This document shows positions 53,866 through 62,889 of a stretch of 64,000 nucleotides of DNA, piece by piece. Under the pieces are notes generated by a model. The model saw only the letters and a list, made by a program, of their open reading frames with translations, searched no databases and was not told the origin of the DNA. Made by a program: the position numbers and the translations under genes. Position 1 is the first letter of the stretch; the number at the start of each line of letters is the position of its first letter. The DNA is taken from assembly GCA_013003075.1 (NCBI GenBank), contig JABDLJ010000004.1, forward strand, positions 62,001-126,000. The letters run 5' to 3'. The stretch comes from Paracoccaceae bacterium. GTDB taxonomy: Bacteria > Pseudomonadota > Alphaproteobacteria > Rhodobacterales > Rhodobacteraceae.

Positions 53866-55020
53866 ATGTGGAAGTCGATTGCCGCTAACGGAATAACGCT
53901 GCTCATTCTGGCGCTGGTCGTCGTGGGCGGCCTGATCGCGTGGGGCCAGGCGCAATACGTGGCCCAGGGCCCGCTGGAGGCGCCGATCTGCCTGCGTGTG
54001 GAAAGCGGATCGACCATGCGGCGCGTCTCTCGGCAACTGGATGAGGCCGGGGCGGTTTCGAACGTATCGGTGTTTCGGGCCGGGGCGGACTATTCGGGCA
54101 AGGCGCGCGATCTCAAGGCCGGCAGTTTCCTGGTGCCGGAACGCGCATCGATGGAAGAGATCGTCGATATCGTCACGCGCGGCGGGCGCAGCACCTGCGG
54201 CACCGAAGTGCTTTACCGGGTAGGCGTGACAGGCCAGACGATCGAAGTGCGTGAGCTTGATCCGGAGACGAACCGATTTGTCGTCAAGACAGAGTTCGAT
54301 CCGTCGGCGGACGAGGCGCCGGAGGACTATGCGGCGGTGCGCGAAGAGGCGGACACACGCTACCGCATCGCGGTTGCTGAAGGCGTCACAAGCTGGCAGA
54401 TCGTCGAAGCCCTGAAGGCGGCGGATTTCCTGAGCGAGCCGGTCGAGGATGTCCCGCCCGAGGGCGTTCTGGCGCCCGACAGCTATGAGGTCCGGGCCGG
54501 CGCGCTGGTGGCCAACTTGCTGGAAGAGATGCAGACGCGCCAGGAAGTGCGCCTTGCCGAAGCCTGGGCTGAACGCGCCGAGGGGCTTCCGATCTCGTCC
54601 CCCGAGGAAGCCTTGATCCTGGCCTCGATCGTGGAGAAGGAAACCGGAGTGCCCGAAGAACGGCGGACCGTCGCCAGCGTGTTCGTCAACCGCCTCAGGC
54701 AGGGCATGAAGCTGCAGACCGATCCGACGGTGATCTATGGCGTCACGCAAGGGCAGGGAGTTCTGGGCCGCGGCCTGCGCCAGAGCGAGCTGCGTCGCGA
54801 GACCCCCTGGAACACCTATGTGATCGAGGGGCTGCCGCCGACACCGATCGCCAATCCCGGTCTTGCCAGCATCGAGGCCGCGCTTGATCCCGAAGAGACG
54901 GACCTGATTTTCTTCGTCGCCGACGGCTCTGGCGGACATGCTTTTGCCAGGACGCTGGCGGAGCACAATGCCAATGTCGCAAAGTGGCGCGCCATCGAGG
55001 CAGAGCAGGCAAATCAATAA
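53866..55020 (+). CDS. mltG: Endolytic peptidoglycan transglycosylase
   Basis: This 384-residue protein has an N-terminal membrane anchor (ITLLILALVVVGGLIAWG), a LysM-like region and the YceG catalytic domain with the essential glutamate in ASIVEKETG (E257) and downstream QTDPTVIYG and TPWNTYVIEGLPPTPI. It cleaves nascent glycan strands in the periplasm and sets their length. It starts five bases after fabF. Confidence 0.93.
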   Translation: MWKSIAANGITLLILALVVVGGLIAWGQAQYVAQGPLEAPICLRVESGSTMRRVSRQLDEAGAVSNVSVFRAGADYSGKARDLKAGSFLVPERASMEEIVDIVTRGGRSTCGTEVLYRVGVTGQTIEVRELDPETNRFVVKTEFDPSADEAPEDYAAVREEADTRYRIAVAEGVTSWQIVEALKAADFLSEPVEDVPPEGVLAPDSYEVRAGALVANLLEEMQTRQEVRLAEAWAERAEGLPISSPEEALILASIVEKETGVPEERRTVASVFVNRLRQGMKLQTDPTVIYGVTQGQGVLGRGLRQSELRRETPWNTYVIEGLPPTPIANPGLASIEAALDPEETDLIFFVADGSGGHAFARTLAEHNANVAKWRAIEAEQANQ

Positions 55021-55069
55021 TTTGTTAACCTTATCGTACGGTTAGCGCGCACAACCTGAGATTTATCGA

Positions 55070-55098
55070 TTGACATATCGCACGCTCTAAAGTATAAA
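55070..55098 (+). promoter_or_regulatory. Near-consensus sigma-70 promoter upstream of the GTA genes
   Basis: TTGACA at 55070-55075 and TATAAA at 55093-55098 are separated by exactly 17 bases, the best match to the housekeeping consensus seen in the window. Transcription would begin near 55105, heading towards the GTA genes. A terminator hairpin follows within about 20 bases of that point. Confidence 0.75.
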
Positions 55099-55104
55099 AC
55101 AGGC

Positions 55105-55157
55105 AAGCTAGAAGAAATGGGCAGCGACCCGGGGACCCCCCGCGGTCGCTTTCTTTT
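55105..55157 (+). ncRNA. Candidate short RNA or attenuated leader
   Basis: The stretch between the strong promoter at 55070-55098 and the end of the terminator at 55157 would give an RNA of about 50 bases: an A-rich unpaired 5' end and a GC-rich hairpin with a U-tail. No reading frame is evident in it. It may be an independent small RNA or an attenuator for the terminase genes that begin at 55196. Confidence 0.45.
55123..55157 (+). terminator. Strong intrinsic terminator upstream of the GTA small terminase gene
   Basis: AGCGACC (55123-55129) pairs with GGTCGCT (55144-55150), extended inward by a CGGGG/CCCCG stem, and TTTCTTTTT follows. This is a textbook rho-independent terminator. It would end mltG transcription or cut short transcripts from the promoter at 55070. 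Confidence 0.8.
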
Positions 55158-55195
55158 TCGCTCGTACGGAGACGTATGAGAGGCAGGTACACCTA

Positions 55196-55534
55196 ATGAA
55201 AGTACTAAGACCCTTGGGGGACGAGGGGATTGCGCAGGCTCGCTTGCGCGAACTCGAAAAGCACTACGACCGCGCCGTCGTCATCATGGAGACCCGTATC
55301 AACCGGATTCCAGAAGGCGAGGACATCACCAAAACCGAAGCCGACCGACTGATCCACGACACCCATCGTGCGATCCAGTCGTATCTTGATGCGAGGAAAA
55401 AAATTGCAGACGAACTCAAAAAAGAAGCTGGCATCGCCCGAAACCACACAATCGACTTCGAAGCCGCTCGGTTTAAGATCGGGAGCCTTCTTGATCGCAT
55501 CCGAGACGCCGGAGGTTCAGAAGGCGTTTCTTGA
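55196..55534 (+). CDS. GTA small terminase-like protein (g1)
   Basis: This 112-residue, mostly helical protein matches gene 1 of RcGTA-type clusters, the small terminase TerS (ARLRELEKHYDRAVVIMETR, then a coiled-coil-like charged helix). It is directly followed by, and overlaps by 44 bases, the large terminase gene. In a working GTA it would help to package host DNA into particles; here the downstream particle genes are missing. Confidence 0.75.
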   Translation: MKVLRPLGDEGIAQARLRELEKHYDRAVVIMETRINRIPEGEDITKTEADRLIHDTHRAIQSYLDARKKIADELKKEAGIARNHTIDFEAARFKIGSLLDRIRDAGGSEGVS

Positions 55535-56819
55535 TGCGCTGGAGGAGCCGGACATCCTGGCGCTGCCATACATGTTTGAGTTCTGGGCCCACGAGCACCA
55601 GTTGCCGCCTGACGGCAACTGGCGATCGTGGGTCGTGATGGGCGGGCGCGGAGCCGGAAAGACCCGCGCCGGCGCGGAATGGGTGCGCGCGCAGGTCGAA
55701 GGCTCGCGCGCGCTCGACAAAGGGCAGGCGCGCCGCGTGGCCCTTGTGGCCGACACGTTCGACCAGGTGCGCGACGTGATGATATTCGGCGAAAGCGGGA
55801 TACTTGCCTGCTCGCCATCGGACCGCCGCCCGGTTTGGGAAGCCACACGGCGGCGGCTGGTCTGGCCGAACGGGGCGACCGCGCAGGCGTTTTCGGCAAA
55901 CGATCCCGAAGGCCTGCGCGGGCCCCAGTTCGACGCCGCCTGGGTCGATGAGCTGGCCAAGTGGCGGAAGGGGCAGGAGACCTGGGACATGCTGCAATTC
56001 GCATTGCGGCTGGGCACGCGCCCGCGCCAATGCGTCACCACCACGCCGCGCAATATCGGTGTCCTGAAATCGCTCTTGGCGCTTCCATCCACGGTCGTGA
56101 CACGGGCACCGACCGAGGCCAACCGGGTGCATCTGGCGGCATCGTTTCTGGAAGAGGTGCGGGCGCGCTATGCCGGCACCCGTATCGGCCGGCAAGAGTT
56201 GGACGGTGAGCTTCTGGAAGACGCCGAAGGTGCGCTTTGGACCTGGAGCGCGCTGGACGCCTGCCGGTCCAAGGTGCCGCCGCTTCTGGACCGGATCGTC
56301 GTGGCTGTCGACCCGCCGGTCACCGGGCATTCGGGCTCTGACGCGTGCGGGATCATCGTGGCCGGGGTGGATTGCTCGGGACCGCCGCCGGAGTGGCGGG
56401 CCTATGTGATCGAGGATGCCAGCGTCACCGGCGCAAGCCCGCAAGCCTGGGCCGAAGCGGCAGTCGACGCGATGGCGCGGCACGGGGCCGACCGGCTTGT
56501 GGCCGAGGTCAACCAGGGCGGTGATCTTGTGGAAACGGTGATCCGGCAGATCGATCCCATGGTGCCCTACCGCGCGGTGCGTGCGTCTCGCGGCAAGACG
56601 GCGCGGGCCGAGCCGGTGGCCGCGCTTTACGAGCAGCGGCGGATCCTGCATGGGCCCGGACTGGCGCAGCTGGAAGACGAGATGTGCCAGATGACGACGC
56701 GCGGATACGATGGGGCTGGCAGCCCTGACCGCGTCGATGCGCTGGTTTGGGCAATACAGGATCTGATGATCGAACCGGCCGCCGGATGGCGCCGCCCGAG
56801 GGTGCGAACGCTCAGTTAA
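55491..56819 (+). CDS. GTA large terminase (g2)
   Basis: This 442-residue TerL has the ATPase Walker A GGRGAGKT (51-58), Walker B in FDAAWVDELAKW, a coupling motif in CVTTTPRN and the RNaseH-like nuclease domain with acidic residues in VVAVDPPVTG and VAEVNQGGD. The TTG at 55491, with GGGAG six bases upstream, is the best start. The gene appears intact, although the portal gene just downstream is cut off after about 31 codons. Confidence 0.9.
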   Translation: MIASETPEVQKAFLDALEEPDILALPYMFEFWAHEHQLPPDGNWRSWVVMGGRGAGKTRAGAEWVRAQVEGSRALDKGQARRVALVADTFDQVRDVMIFGESGILACSPSDRRPVWEATRRRLVWPNGATAQAFSANDPEGLRGPQFDAAWVDELAKWRKGQETWDMLQFALRLGTRPRQCVTTTPRNIGVLKSLLALPSTVVTRAPTEANRVHLAASFLEEVRARYAGTRIGRQELDGELLEDAEGALWTWSALDACRSKVPPLLDRIVVAVDPPVTGHSGSDACGIIVAGVDCSGPPPEWRAYVIEDASVTGASPQAWAEAAVDAMARHGADRLVAEVNQGGDLVETVIRQIDPMVPYRAVRASRGKTARAEPVAALYEQRRILHGPGLAQLEDEMCQMTTRGYDGAGSPDRVDALVWAIQDLMIEPAAGWRRPRVRTLS

Positions 56820-56916
56820 ACGGAAATTTAACCTTTTAGCAGACCCTGCCGTCAGTTCGCGATGCGGGGCGATGATCCCTTGCCGGGAGCATCGGAAATT
56901 CAAGGAGATTTGCCGG

Positions 56917-57010
56917 ATGGCATTCAACTTTCTTAAGCGACCAGCCCCTGAGGCGCCGGAAGCCAAGGCATCGGCGACGGGCCCGGTGATCGCGTATCAA
57001 AGCTCGGGCC
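56917..57010 (+). pseudogene. GTA portal protein gene remnant (g3, first ~31 codons)
   Basis: The segment begins with an ATG after AAGGAG and encodes MAFNFLKRPAPEAPE, then KASATGPVIAYQSSGR, the characteristic N-terminus of GTA portal proteins. After the SSGR codons the homology stops abruptly and gp15 sequence begins in another frame. About 360 portal codons are missing. The frame runs on out of phase to 57228, giving a meaningless tail. Confidence 0.85.
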
Positions 57011-59431
57011 GTGGGGCCGGACACCAAGATCAGCTATGCCGCCGACTGGTCGGAGTATTTCGGCTATCAGCCGCAAGACGGAACGGGGGATGTCTATTTC
57101 CATCTCGATCCGCTTTGGGCCGACGACAATATAGATTTCGTCGGTATCGACAATTACATGCCGCTGTCCGATTGGCGCGATGGCGAGACCCATGCCGACG
57201 CGGGGTTTGGCGCGATCTACGATCTTGAGTATCTGCGCAGCAATATCGAAGGCGGCGAGGGGTTCGACTGGTACTACAATTCACCCGAGGGCGCCAAGGC
57301 GCAGCGCCGCCTGCCCATCGAAGATGTCGCCTTCGGAGAGCCCTGGGTCTATCGCTACAAGGATATCCGCAGCTGGTGGTCGAATGACCATCACAACCGG
57401 ATCGCAGGTGTTCGCCAAGCGCAGGAAACGCAATGGATTCCACAATCCAAGCCCATCTGGTTCACCGAGATCGGCTGCCCGGCCATCGACAAGGGCAGCA
57501 ACGAGCCCAACAAGTTCGTGGATCCCAAATCGTCTGAGTCCGCATTGCCGAAATATTCCAGCGGGCGGCGCGATGATTTCATTCAGCATCAGTACCTTAA
57601 GGCGGTTTTTGGCTATTGGGATGCTGCTGCGGTCAATCCGGTCTCGAACGTCTATGGCGGGCCGATGGTCGACACGCAGCACGCCTTCGTTTGGGCGTGG
57701 GATGCGCGGCCCTACCCGCATTTTCCCGGCAACGCCGCGCTGTGGAGCGATGGGGCCAATTATCAGCTTGGCCACTGGCTGAACGGGCGCACGTCTTCCC
57801 GCTCGCTTGCGTCTGTCGTTGCCGAGATCTGCCGGGATGCCGGAATTGCCGATTTTGATGTCTCAGGACTTTACGGCATGGTGCGCGGATACACGCAGCC
57901 AGAGACCGGGACCGGGCGTGCCGCGTTGCAGCCATTGATGCTGGCCTACGGGTTCGATGCGATCGAGCGCGATGGACGGCTTGTCTTTCGCAGCCGGACG
58001 GGGCGGGCGGTTGCGACCATCGCGACCGACGACCTGGCTTTCTCGGGCGAGATATCGGGGGACCTGGAAAAGACCCGCGCGCCCTCAGCCGAGACGGTCG
58101 GCCGACTGCGCCTGAACTCGATCGAGGCCGAGGGCGACTATCAGGTTCGCGCATCCGAGGCGATCTTCCCCGATGAGGCAACGACGAGCGTTGCGCAATC
58201 GGACCTGCCGCTGGTTCTGACCGGAGGCGAAAGCCAGGCGATCACCGAGCGTTGGCTGTCAGAGGCGCGGGTGGCGCGCGACACCGCCCGCTTCGCCTTG
58301 CCGCCGTCGGTCACGACGATTGGCGCGGGCGATGTGATCGAAACCGACGCGTTCGGCGCGCCTGCGCGTTTTCGGATCGACCAAGTCGACCAGGCGGGGC
58401 TTCAGATGATCGAGGCGGTGCGGATCGAAGCGGAAAGCTATCAGCCGAGCGATGCAGTTGCCGCGCCGCCGCAGCTTCAGACCTTCGCGGCACCGGTGCC
58501 GGTGTTCGCCACCTTCATGGACCTGCCGCTGCTGACGGGGGACGAGGTGCCTCATGCGCCGCATATCGCGGTCTCGGCGCAACCCTTTCCGGGATCGGTC
58601 TCGGTTTTCAAGGCTGGCGGTGATGCCGGGTTTTCGCTGAACCGGGTTCTGACACGGCAAGCGGTCATGGGGCGCACCGAGACACCGCTCTTTGCAGCAG
58701 AGCCCGGCATCTGGGATCGCGGCGCGCCTGTCAGGGTGCGCCTGTTCGGCGGCGCTTTGTCTTCGGCCAGTGAAGCGGATGTGCTGAATGGCGCCAATGC
58801 GGCAGCGATCTCGGACGGGCAAAGCGATGTGTGGGAGATCTTCCAATTCCAGGGGGCAAGCCTGATCGAGGCCGGCGTCTACGAGTTGTCGCTACGCCTG
58901 CGCGGGCAGCTTGGCACCGATGCGAGGATCCCGCCCGACTGGCCGCCCGGCAGTCTTGTGGTCTTTCTTGACGGCGCGCAGGTGCAGCTTGATCTGGCCG
59001 CCTCCGAGCGGGGCGTTTCGCGCACCTACCGCGTCGGCCCTTCGGCACGGCCCTATGACGATCCCTCCTATGTCAGCGCCGAGCGCGCCTTTGCCGGGAT
59101 CGGCCTGCGCCCTTACTGCCCCGTGCATCTGCGCGCGACAGGTTCAATCGGCAGCGATATCGCACTTAGCTGGTTGCGTCGGACGCGCATCGACGGCGAC
59201 AGCTGGGAAGGGCTTGATGTGCCGCTGGGTGAGGCGAGCGAGAGCTATCTGATGCGCATCGTCGAGGCCGGACAGATCCGGCGAGAGGTCACCGTCGCCG
59301 GCACGGCCTGGACATACACCGCCGCCGATCAGGCCGCCGATGGCATTGCCGGGGCATTCGCTGTGGACGTGGCACAACTTTCTGATCGCTTTGGCGCGGG
59401 TCTTTTCAAAAGGATAGAAATAAATGAGTAA
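57011..59431 (+). pseudogene. GTA host-specificity/tail-tip protein gene remnant (gp15, 3' part)
   Basis: The 806-codon frame matches the later part of gp15, the roughly 1300-residue GTA megatron protein. It opens inside the glycosidase-like TIM barrel (GPDTKISYAADWSEYFGYQP, FVGIDNYMPLSDWRDG) and continues through the phage tail-protein domain to the natural C-terminus. The first ~500 codons are missing, and no ribosome-binding site lies before the GTG at 57011. Frame is intact thereafter, so the truncation is a single event. It overlaps the DUF2793 gene by eight bases. Confidence 0.88.
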
Positions 59432-60137
59432 TACCAATCGTTTGAGCCTGCCGCTGGTGCAGCCATCGCAGGCGCAAAAACATGTCACCGTGAACGAGGC
59501 GCTTTTGAAGCTGGATGCGTTTGCACAGCTTGCGATCCGCTCGCGCGGGGTCACGGTGCCGCCGGTCGCGCCGGCAGAGGGTGATCTTTACGCGGTCGGG
59601 GCAGCGCCAGTGAACGACTGGGCGGGGCAGGCGGGAATGGTCGCGCTGTTTTCCGGCGGCGGCTGGCAGTTCGTCCCCCCTCAGACGGGTTGGCGTGGCT
59701 GGATCCAGGACGAAGGAGTGCCGGCGATCTGGGACGGCACTGACTGGCTGGTCGGCGCGGCGACGCTTTCGCCGAACGGGTCGGCCTTTGTGCACCGCAG
59801 CATCGAGACCGATCACACGGTGCTTGCCGGAGCGGCTTCGACAACCGGAACGCTCATCCCGGCCAATACGCTGGTCTATGGCGTTGCGGGCCTTGTCCTG
59901 AGCGATCTGGGCGGCACGGCGACCGCGTGGCAGCTTGGCGTCGATGGCGTCAGCGCAAACCGGTATGGCAGCGGGCTTGGGGTGGCGACTGGCTCTTATG
60001 CCAAGGGGCTGACCTCGACCCCGATCGCCTATTACTCCGATACCGCGCTGACGCTGACCGCCGATGGTGGCGGTTTCGGAGGCGGCGTTGTCCGCCTTGT
60101 CGTGCATCTGGCTGAGCTGACGCTTCCAAGGCCTTGA
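59424..60137 (+). CDS. DUF2793 protein, GTA-associated fibre/spike type
   Basis: This 237-residue protein has the DUF2793 pattern (RLSLPLVQPSQAQKHVTVNEAL, GDLYAVG, WRGWIQDEG) and a Gly/Ala/Thr-rich beta-type C-terminus. DUF2793 proteins follow gp15 in many Rhodobacterales and occur in GTA head-spike proteins. AAGGATAG precedes the start. It is intact although the particle genes are lost. Confidence 0.82.
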   Translation: MSNTNRLSLPLVQPSQAQKHVTVNEALLKLDAFAQLAIRSRGVTVPPVAPAEGDLYAVGAAPVNDWAGQAGMVALFSGGGWQFVPPQTGWRGWIQDEGVPAIWDGTDWLVGAATLSPNGSAFVHRSIETDHTVLAGAASTTGTLIPANTLVYGVAGLVLSDLGGTATAWQLGVDGVSANRYGSGLGVATGSYAKGLTSTPIAYYSDTALTLTADGGGFGGGVVRLVVHLAELTLPRP

Positions 60138-60138
60138 T

Positions 60139-60468
60139 ATGGTGACATTTTTGATGAGCGACGCGGTCTCTGCAGCCAGAGCTTTACTGGCGGTACGTCC
60201 GGCCCGGCGCGACTGGGTCTTGCGGCGCTTGTTTGCCGAGGCCAGGCGTGCTGGGCAATGGCGGCGCGCCGGCTTCGGGCCGCATCCCATTTATGGCGAT
60301 GGCAGCGTTATGACTGCAGCGCTGCGCAGGCCGATGCTTGCAGAGCCGGATTTCTCGGACCCCGACTATTGCACGTGTCTGATCATGGTGCTGCGCGCTG
60401 CCAAACGCTGCGCCCAGCGTCAGCCCTTGGCGCAGGAAAGGCAGGTCGGGATGGCCGGATCAAGTTGA
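60139..60468 (+). CDS. Small conserved hypothetical protein next to the GTA locus
   Basis: This 109-residue Arg/Ala-rich protein begins one base after the DUF2793 stop. The middle portion (AARALLAVRPARRDWVLRRL, GFGPHPIYGDGSVMTAALRR, DPDYCTCLIMVLRA) looks like a folded small domain common beside Rhodobacterales GTA loci, but no function is known. Its last 49 bases overlap the convergent DksA-like gene. Confidence 0.6.
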   Translation: MVTFLMSDAVSAARALLAVRPARRDWVLRRLFAEARRAGQWRRAGFGPHPIYGDGSVMTAALRRPMLAEPDFSDPDYCTCLIMVLRAAKRCAQRQPLAQERQVGMAGSS

Positions 60469-60770
60469 AGCCGTGCGGGTGCGATTTCGTCGCCGCATTC
60501 GGAGCAATAGCCGTATTCGGCCTCGTCCATGCGGGCCAATGCCGCTGCGATGCGGACGCGGCTGGCCTGCCGGCGCCGACCGGTCGCTTGGGCCATCGCT
60601 TGTTGTTGCATCGCGTCCATCCGCGAAAGACGGCCAACGGATTGCTGATCAAGCGTCACCCGGGCCTGGGCTGGCTTGCCAAGGTCATCCTCACGTTCGA
60701 TCTCGGCCGCCAGCTTCAGCAACCGTGATCGAAAATCCGCCAATTCTTCATCAGTCAACACATGCGTCAC
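60420..60770 (-). CDS. DksA/TraR-family zinc-finger protein
   Basis: This protein of about 116 residues has an N-terminal coiled-coil region (DFRSRLLKLAAEIE and DAMQQQAMAQATGRRRQ) and a C4 zinc finger, CSECGDEIAPARLQLDPAIPTC with a final C. It is shorter than DksA (151), like other small DksA/TraR proteins that bind the RNA polymerase secondary channel. A GTG at 60770 is the likely start; 60761 is possible. It is convergent with and overlaps the preceding gene. Confidence 0.82.
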   Translation of the reverse strand: MTHVLTDEELADFRSRLLKLAAEIEREDDLGKPAQARVTLDQQSVGRLSRMDAMQQQAMAQATGRRRQASRVRIAAALARMDEAEYGYCSECGDEIAPARLQLDPAIPTCLSCAKG

Positions 60771-60844
60771 TCGGCTCTTCGGGGTTGGCGCTTGGGGCGT
60801 AAGAGCGTATGATGTTAGGCCAACGCCAGCGCAGAGGAAAGCCA

Positions 60845-61654
60845 ATGGCCGAAAGTCGTGCAAACATTGCAGAGCTCGACCCGATCTGGTCGCAGATCAC
60901 GCAAGAGGCCAGGGACGCGATCCCTGCAGAGCCTCTATTGGGCGGGCTGGTGCATACGATCGTCCTGCACCATGACAGTCTTGAGCGCGCCTTGTCTTAC
61001 CGGATCGCTTCGAAACTGGCCTCTGCGGAGATGTCAGAGCAACTGATCCGCGAGCTCGCCGACGAGGCGATGCAGGCGTCATCCGAGATCGCGCGGTCGG
61101 CGCGGGCCGATATCGTGGCGGTCTACGAGCGCGATCCTGCTTGCCACCGGATGTTGCAGCCGCTTTTGTACTTCAAGGGCTTTCAAGCGGTGCAGGCCTA
61201 CCGCGTGGGCCATTGGCTGTGGAACCAGGGCCGCAAGGATTTGGCCTACTTCATACAGATGCGCGTGTCGGAGGTGTTCGGGATCGACATTCACCCGGCA
61301 GCCCGGATCGGCAAGGGGATCATGATCGATCACGCCCATTCCATCGTGATCGGCGAAACGGCTGTGGTCGGCGACAATGTTTCGATGCTGCATTCGGTGA
61401 CGCTGGGCGGCACCGGCAAGGAAGACGATGACCGCCATCCCAAGATCGGCAATGGCGTCCTGATCGGCGCCGGCGCGCATGTTCTGGGCAATATCAATGT
61501 CGGCAATTGCAGCCGTATCGCAGCCGGGTCCGTGGTGCTCGAGGACGTGCCGCCGATGAAGACCGTTGCAGGCGTGCCGGCCAAAATCGTAGGCGAGGCT
61601 GGTTGCGCGCAGCCATCGGTGATGATGGACCAGATCTTGCGCGGCCTGGGATAA
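60845..61654 (+). CDS. cysE: Serine O-acetyltransferase
   Basis: This 269-residue enzyme has an N-terminal helical domain (DPIWSQITQEARDAIPAEPL) and a left-handed beta-helix of hexapeptide repeats with the active-site His region (FGIDIHPAARIGKGIMIDHA) and GGTGKEDDDRHPKIG. It acetylates serine for cysteine synthesis. AGAGGA precedes the ATG at 60845. cysK follows after 86 bases. Confidence 0.95.
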   Translation: MAESRANIAELDPIWSQITQEARDAIPAEPLLGGLVHTIVLHHDSLERALSYRIASKLASAEMSEQLIRELADEAMQASSEIARSARADIVAVYERDPACHRMLQPLLYFKGFQAVQAYRVGHWLWNQGRKDLAYFIQMRVSEVFGIDIHPAARIGKGIMIDHAHSIVIGETAVVGDNVSMLHSVTLGGTGKEDDDRHPKIGNGVLIGAGAHVLGNINVGNCSRIAAGSVVLEDVPPMKTVAGVPAKIVGEAGCAQPSVMMDQILRGLG

Positions 61655-61740
61655 GGCCCTGCGTCTGCACGCGTTTCGTGTTAGGATCGTCCCGTTGCCG
61701 CACTGGCAGCGGGATTTTCTTTGTCTTGGGGGCATATAAA

Positions 61741-62817
61741 ATGGGCATGCGCACAACCAACGGGCGCGGAGCACTTTTCGGCTCGATCCTTGATACGGTC
61801 GGAGACACGCCGGCTATCAAGATCAACCGGATCGCGCCGAACCACGTGACGGTTTATGTCAAAGCCGAAGCGTTCAATCCGGCAGGCTCGGTCAAGGACC
61901 GTCTGGCGCTGAACATCATTGAGGCGGCCGAGCGCGATGGCAGCCTGAAACCGGGCCAGACCGTGGTCGAGGCGACAAGCGGCAATACCGGTATTGGTCT
62001 TGCGATGGTATGCGCTGCCAAGGGCTATCCGCTGGTCGTGACGATGGCTGACAGTTTTTCGATCGAGCGGCGCAGGCTGATGCGTTTTCTGGGGGCCAAG
62101 GTCGTGCTGACGCCTCGCGCGCAGAAGGGATTTGGCATGTACCAGAAGGCCAAGGAGCTTGCCGAAGCGAACGGCTGGTTTTTGGCGCATCAGTTCGAAA
62201 CCGCCGCCAATGCCGATATCCACGAGGCGACGACGGCGCGCGAGATCATCAACGATTTCAGGGGGGAGAGGCTGGACTACTGGGTGACGGGCTATGGCAC
62301 CGGCGGCACGGTATCGGGCGTGGCACGGGTCCTGCGCAAAGAACGCCCCGAGACCAAGATCATCCTGACAGAGCCGGCCAATGCGCAGCTTCTGGGGTCG
62401 GGCACCGCGCAAGAGCGCAACGCCAAGGGCGAGCCCGCCGCAAGCCATCCCGCCTTTGAGCCGCATCCGATCCAGGGCTGGACCCCCGACTTCATCCCGC
62501 TGGTGCTGCAAGAGGCGCTCGACGCCGGTAACTACGACGATCTGATCCCGATCGCGGGCCCCGAAGGCATCGCCTGGTCGAAACGGCTGGCTGCCGAAGA
62601 GGGGATCTTCACGGGGATCTCGGGCGGCTCGACCTTCGCGGTGTCGATGAAGATCGCCGAGACCGCGCCAGAGGGGTCGGTAATCCTGTGCATGCTGCCC
62701 GACACCGGCGAGCGCTATCTGTCGACACCGCTGTTTGAGGGGATCGCCGAGGACATGACCGACGAAGAGGTGGCGCTGTCACTGTCAACGCCGGGCTACC
62801 AGATGGCCGCCGAATAA
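61741..62817 (+). CDS. cysK: Cysteine synthase (O-acetylserine sulfhydrylase)
   Basis: This 358-residue fold-type II PLP enzyme has the PLP lysine in NPAGSVKDRLAL, the substrate loop EATSGNTGIGLAM and the phosphate loop GYGTGGTVSG. It combines O-acetylserine, made by the upstream CysE, with sulfide. The ATG at 61741 follows GGGGG. A bidirectional terminator lies 20 bases beyond its stop. Confidence 0.92.
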   Translation: MGMRTTNGRGALFGSILDTVGDTPAIKINRIAPNHVTVYVKAEAFNPAGSVKDRLALNIIEAAERDGSLKPGQTVVEATSGNTGIGLAMVCAAKGYPLVVTMADSFSIERRRLMRFLGAKVVLTPRAQKGFGMYQKAKELAEANGWFLAHQFETAANADIHEATTAREIINDFRGERLDYWVTGYGTGGTVSGVARVLRKERPETKIILTEPANAQLLGSGTAQERNAKGEPAASHPAFEPHPIQGWTPDFIPLVLQEALDAGNYDDLIPIAGPEGIAWSKRLAAEEGIFTGISGGSTFAVSMKIAETAPEGSVILCMLPDTGERYLSTPLFEGIAEDMTDEEVALSLSTPGYQMAAE

Positions 62818-62830
62818 GCAGCCGCACATA

Positions 62831-62872
62831 AAAAAAAGCCCCACGGCCGGTCCGGCGCGTGGGGCTTTTTTT
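62831..62872. terminator. Bidirectional intrinsic terminator between cysK and the E2 gene
   Basis: GCCCCACG (62838-62845) pairs with CGTGGGGC (62858-62865), with GC-rich inner pairing, an A-run before and T7 after. It can terminate both the cysK transcript and the convergent E2 transcript. Confidence 0.92.
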
Positions 62873-62889
62873 CGTATGACAAGAACGTG

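Noticed and set aside
56872-57228. 118-residue reading frame as a genuine small gene
   Set aside because: It is the portal gene start read through the deletion junction in the wrong frame; only the first part matches a real protein.
55196-60137. A prophage
   Set aside because: Gene content and the mltG-to-cysE setting match the chromosomal Rhodobacterales GTA locus; no integrase, repressor, lysis gene or attachment site is visible.
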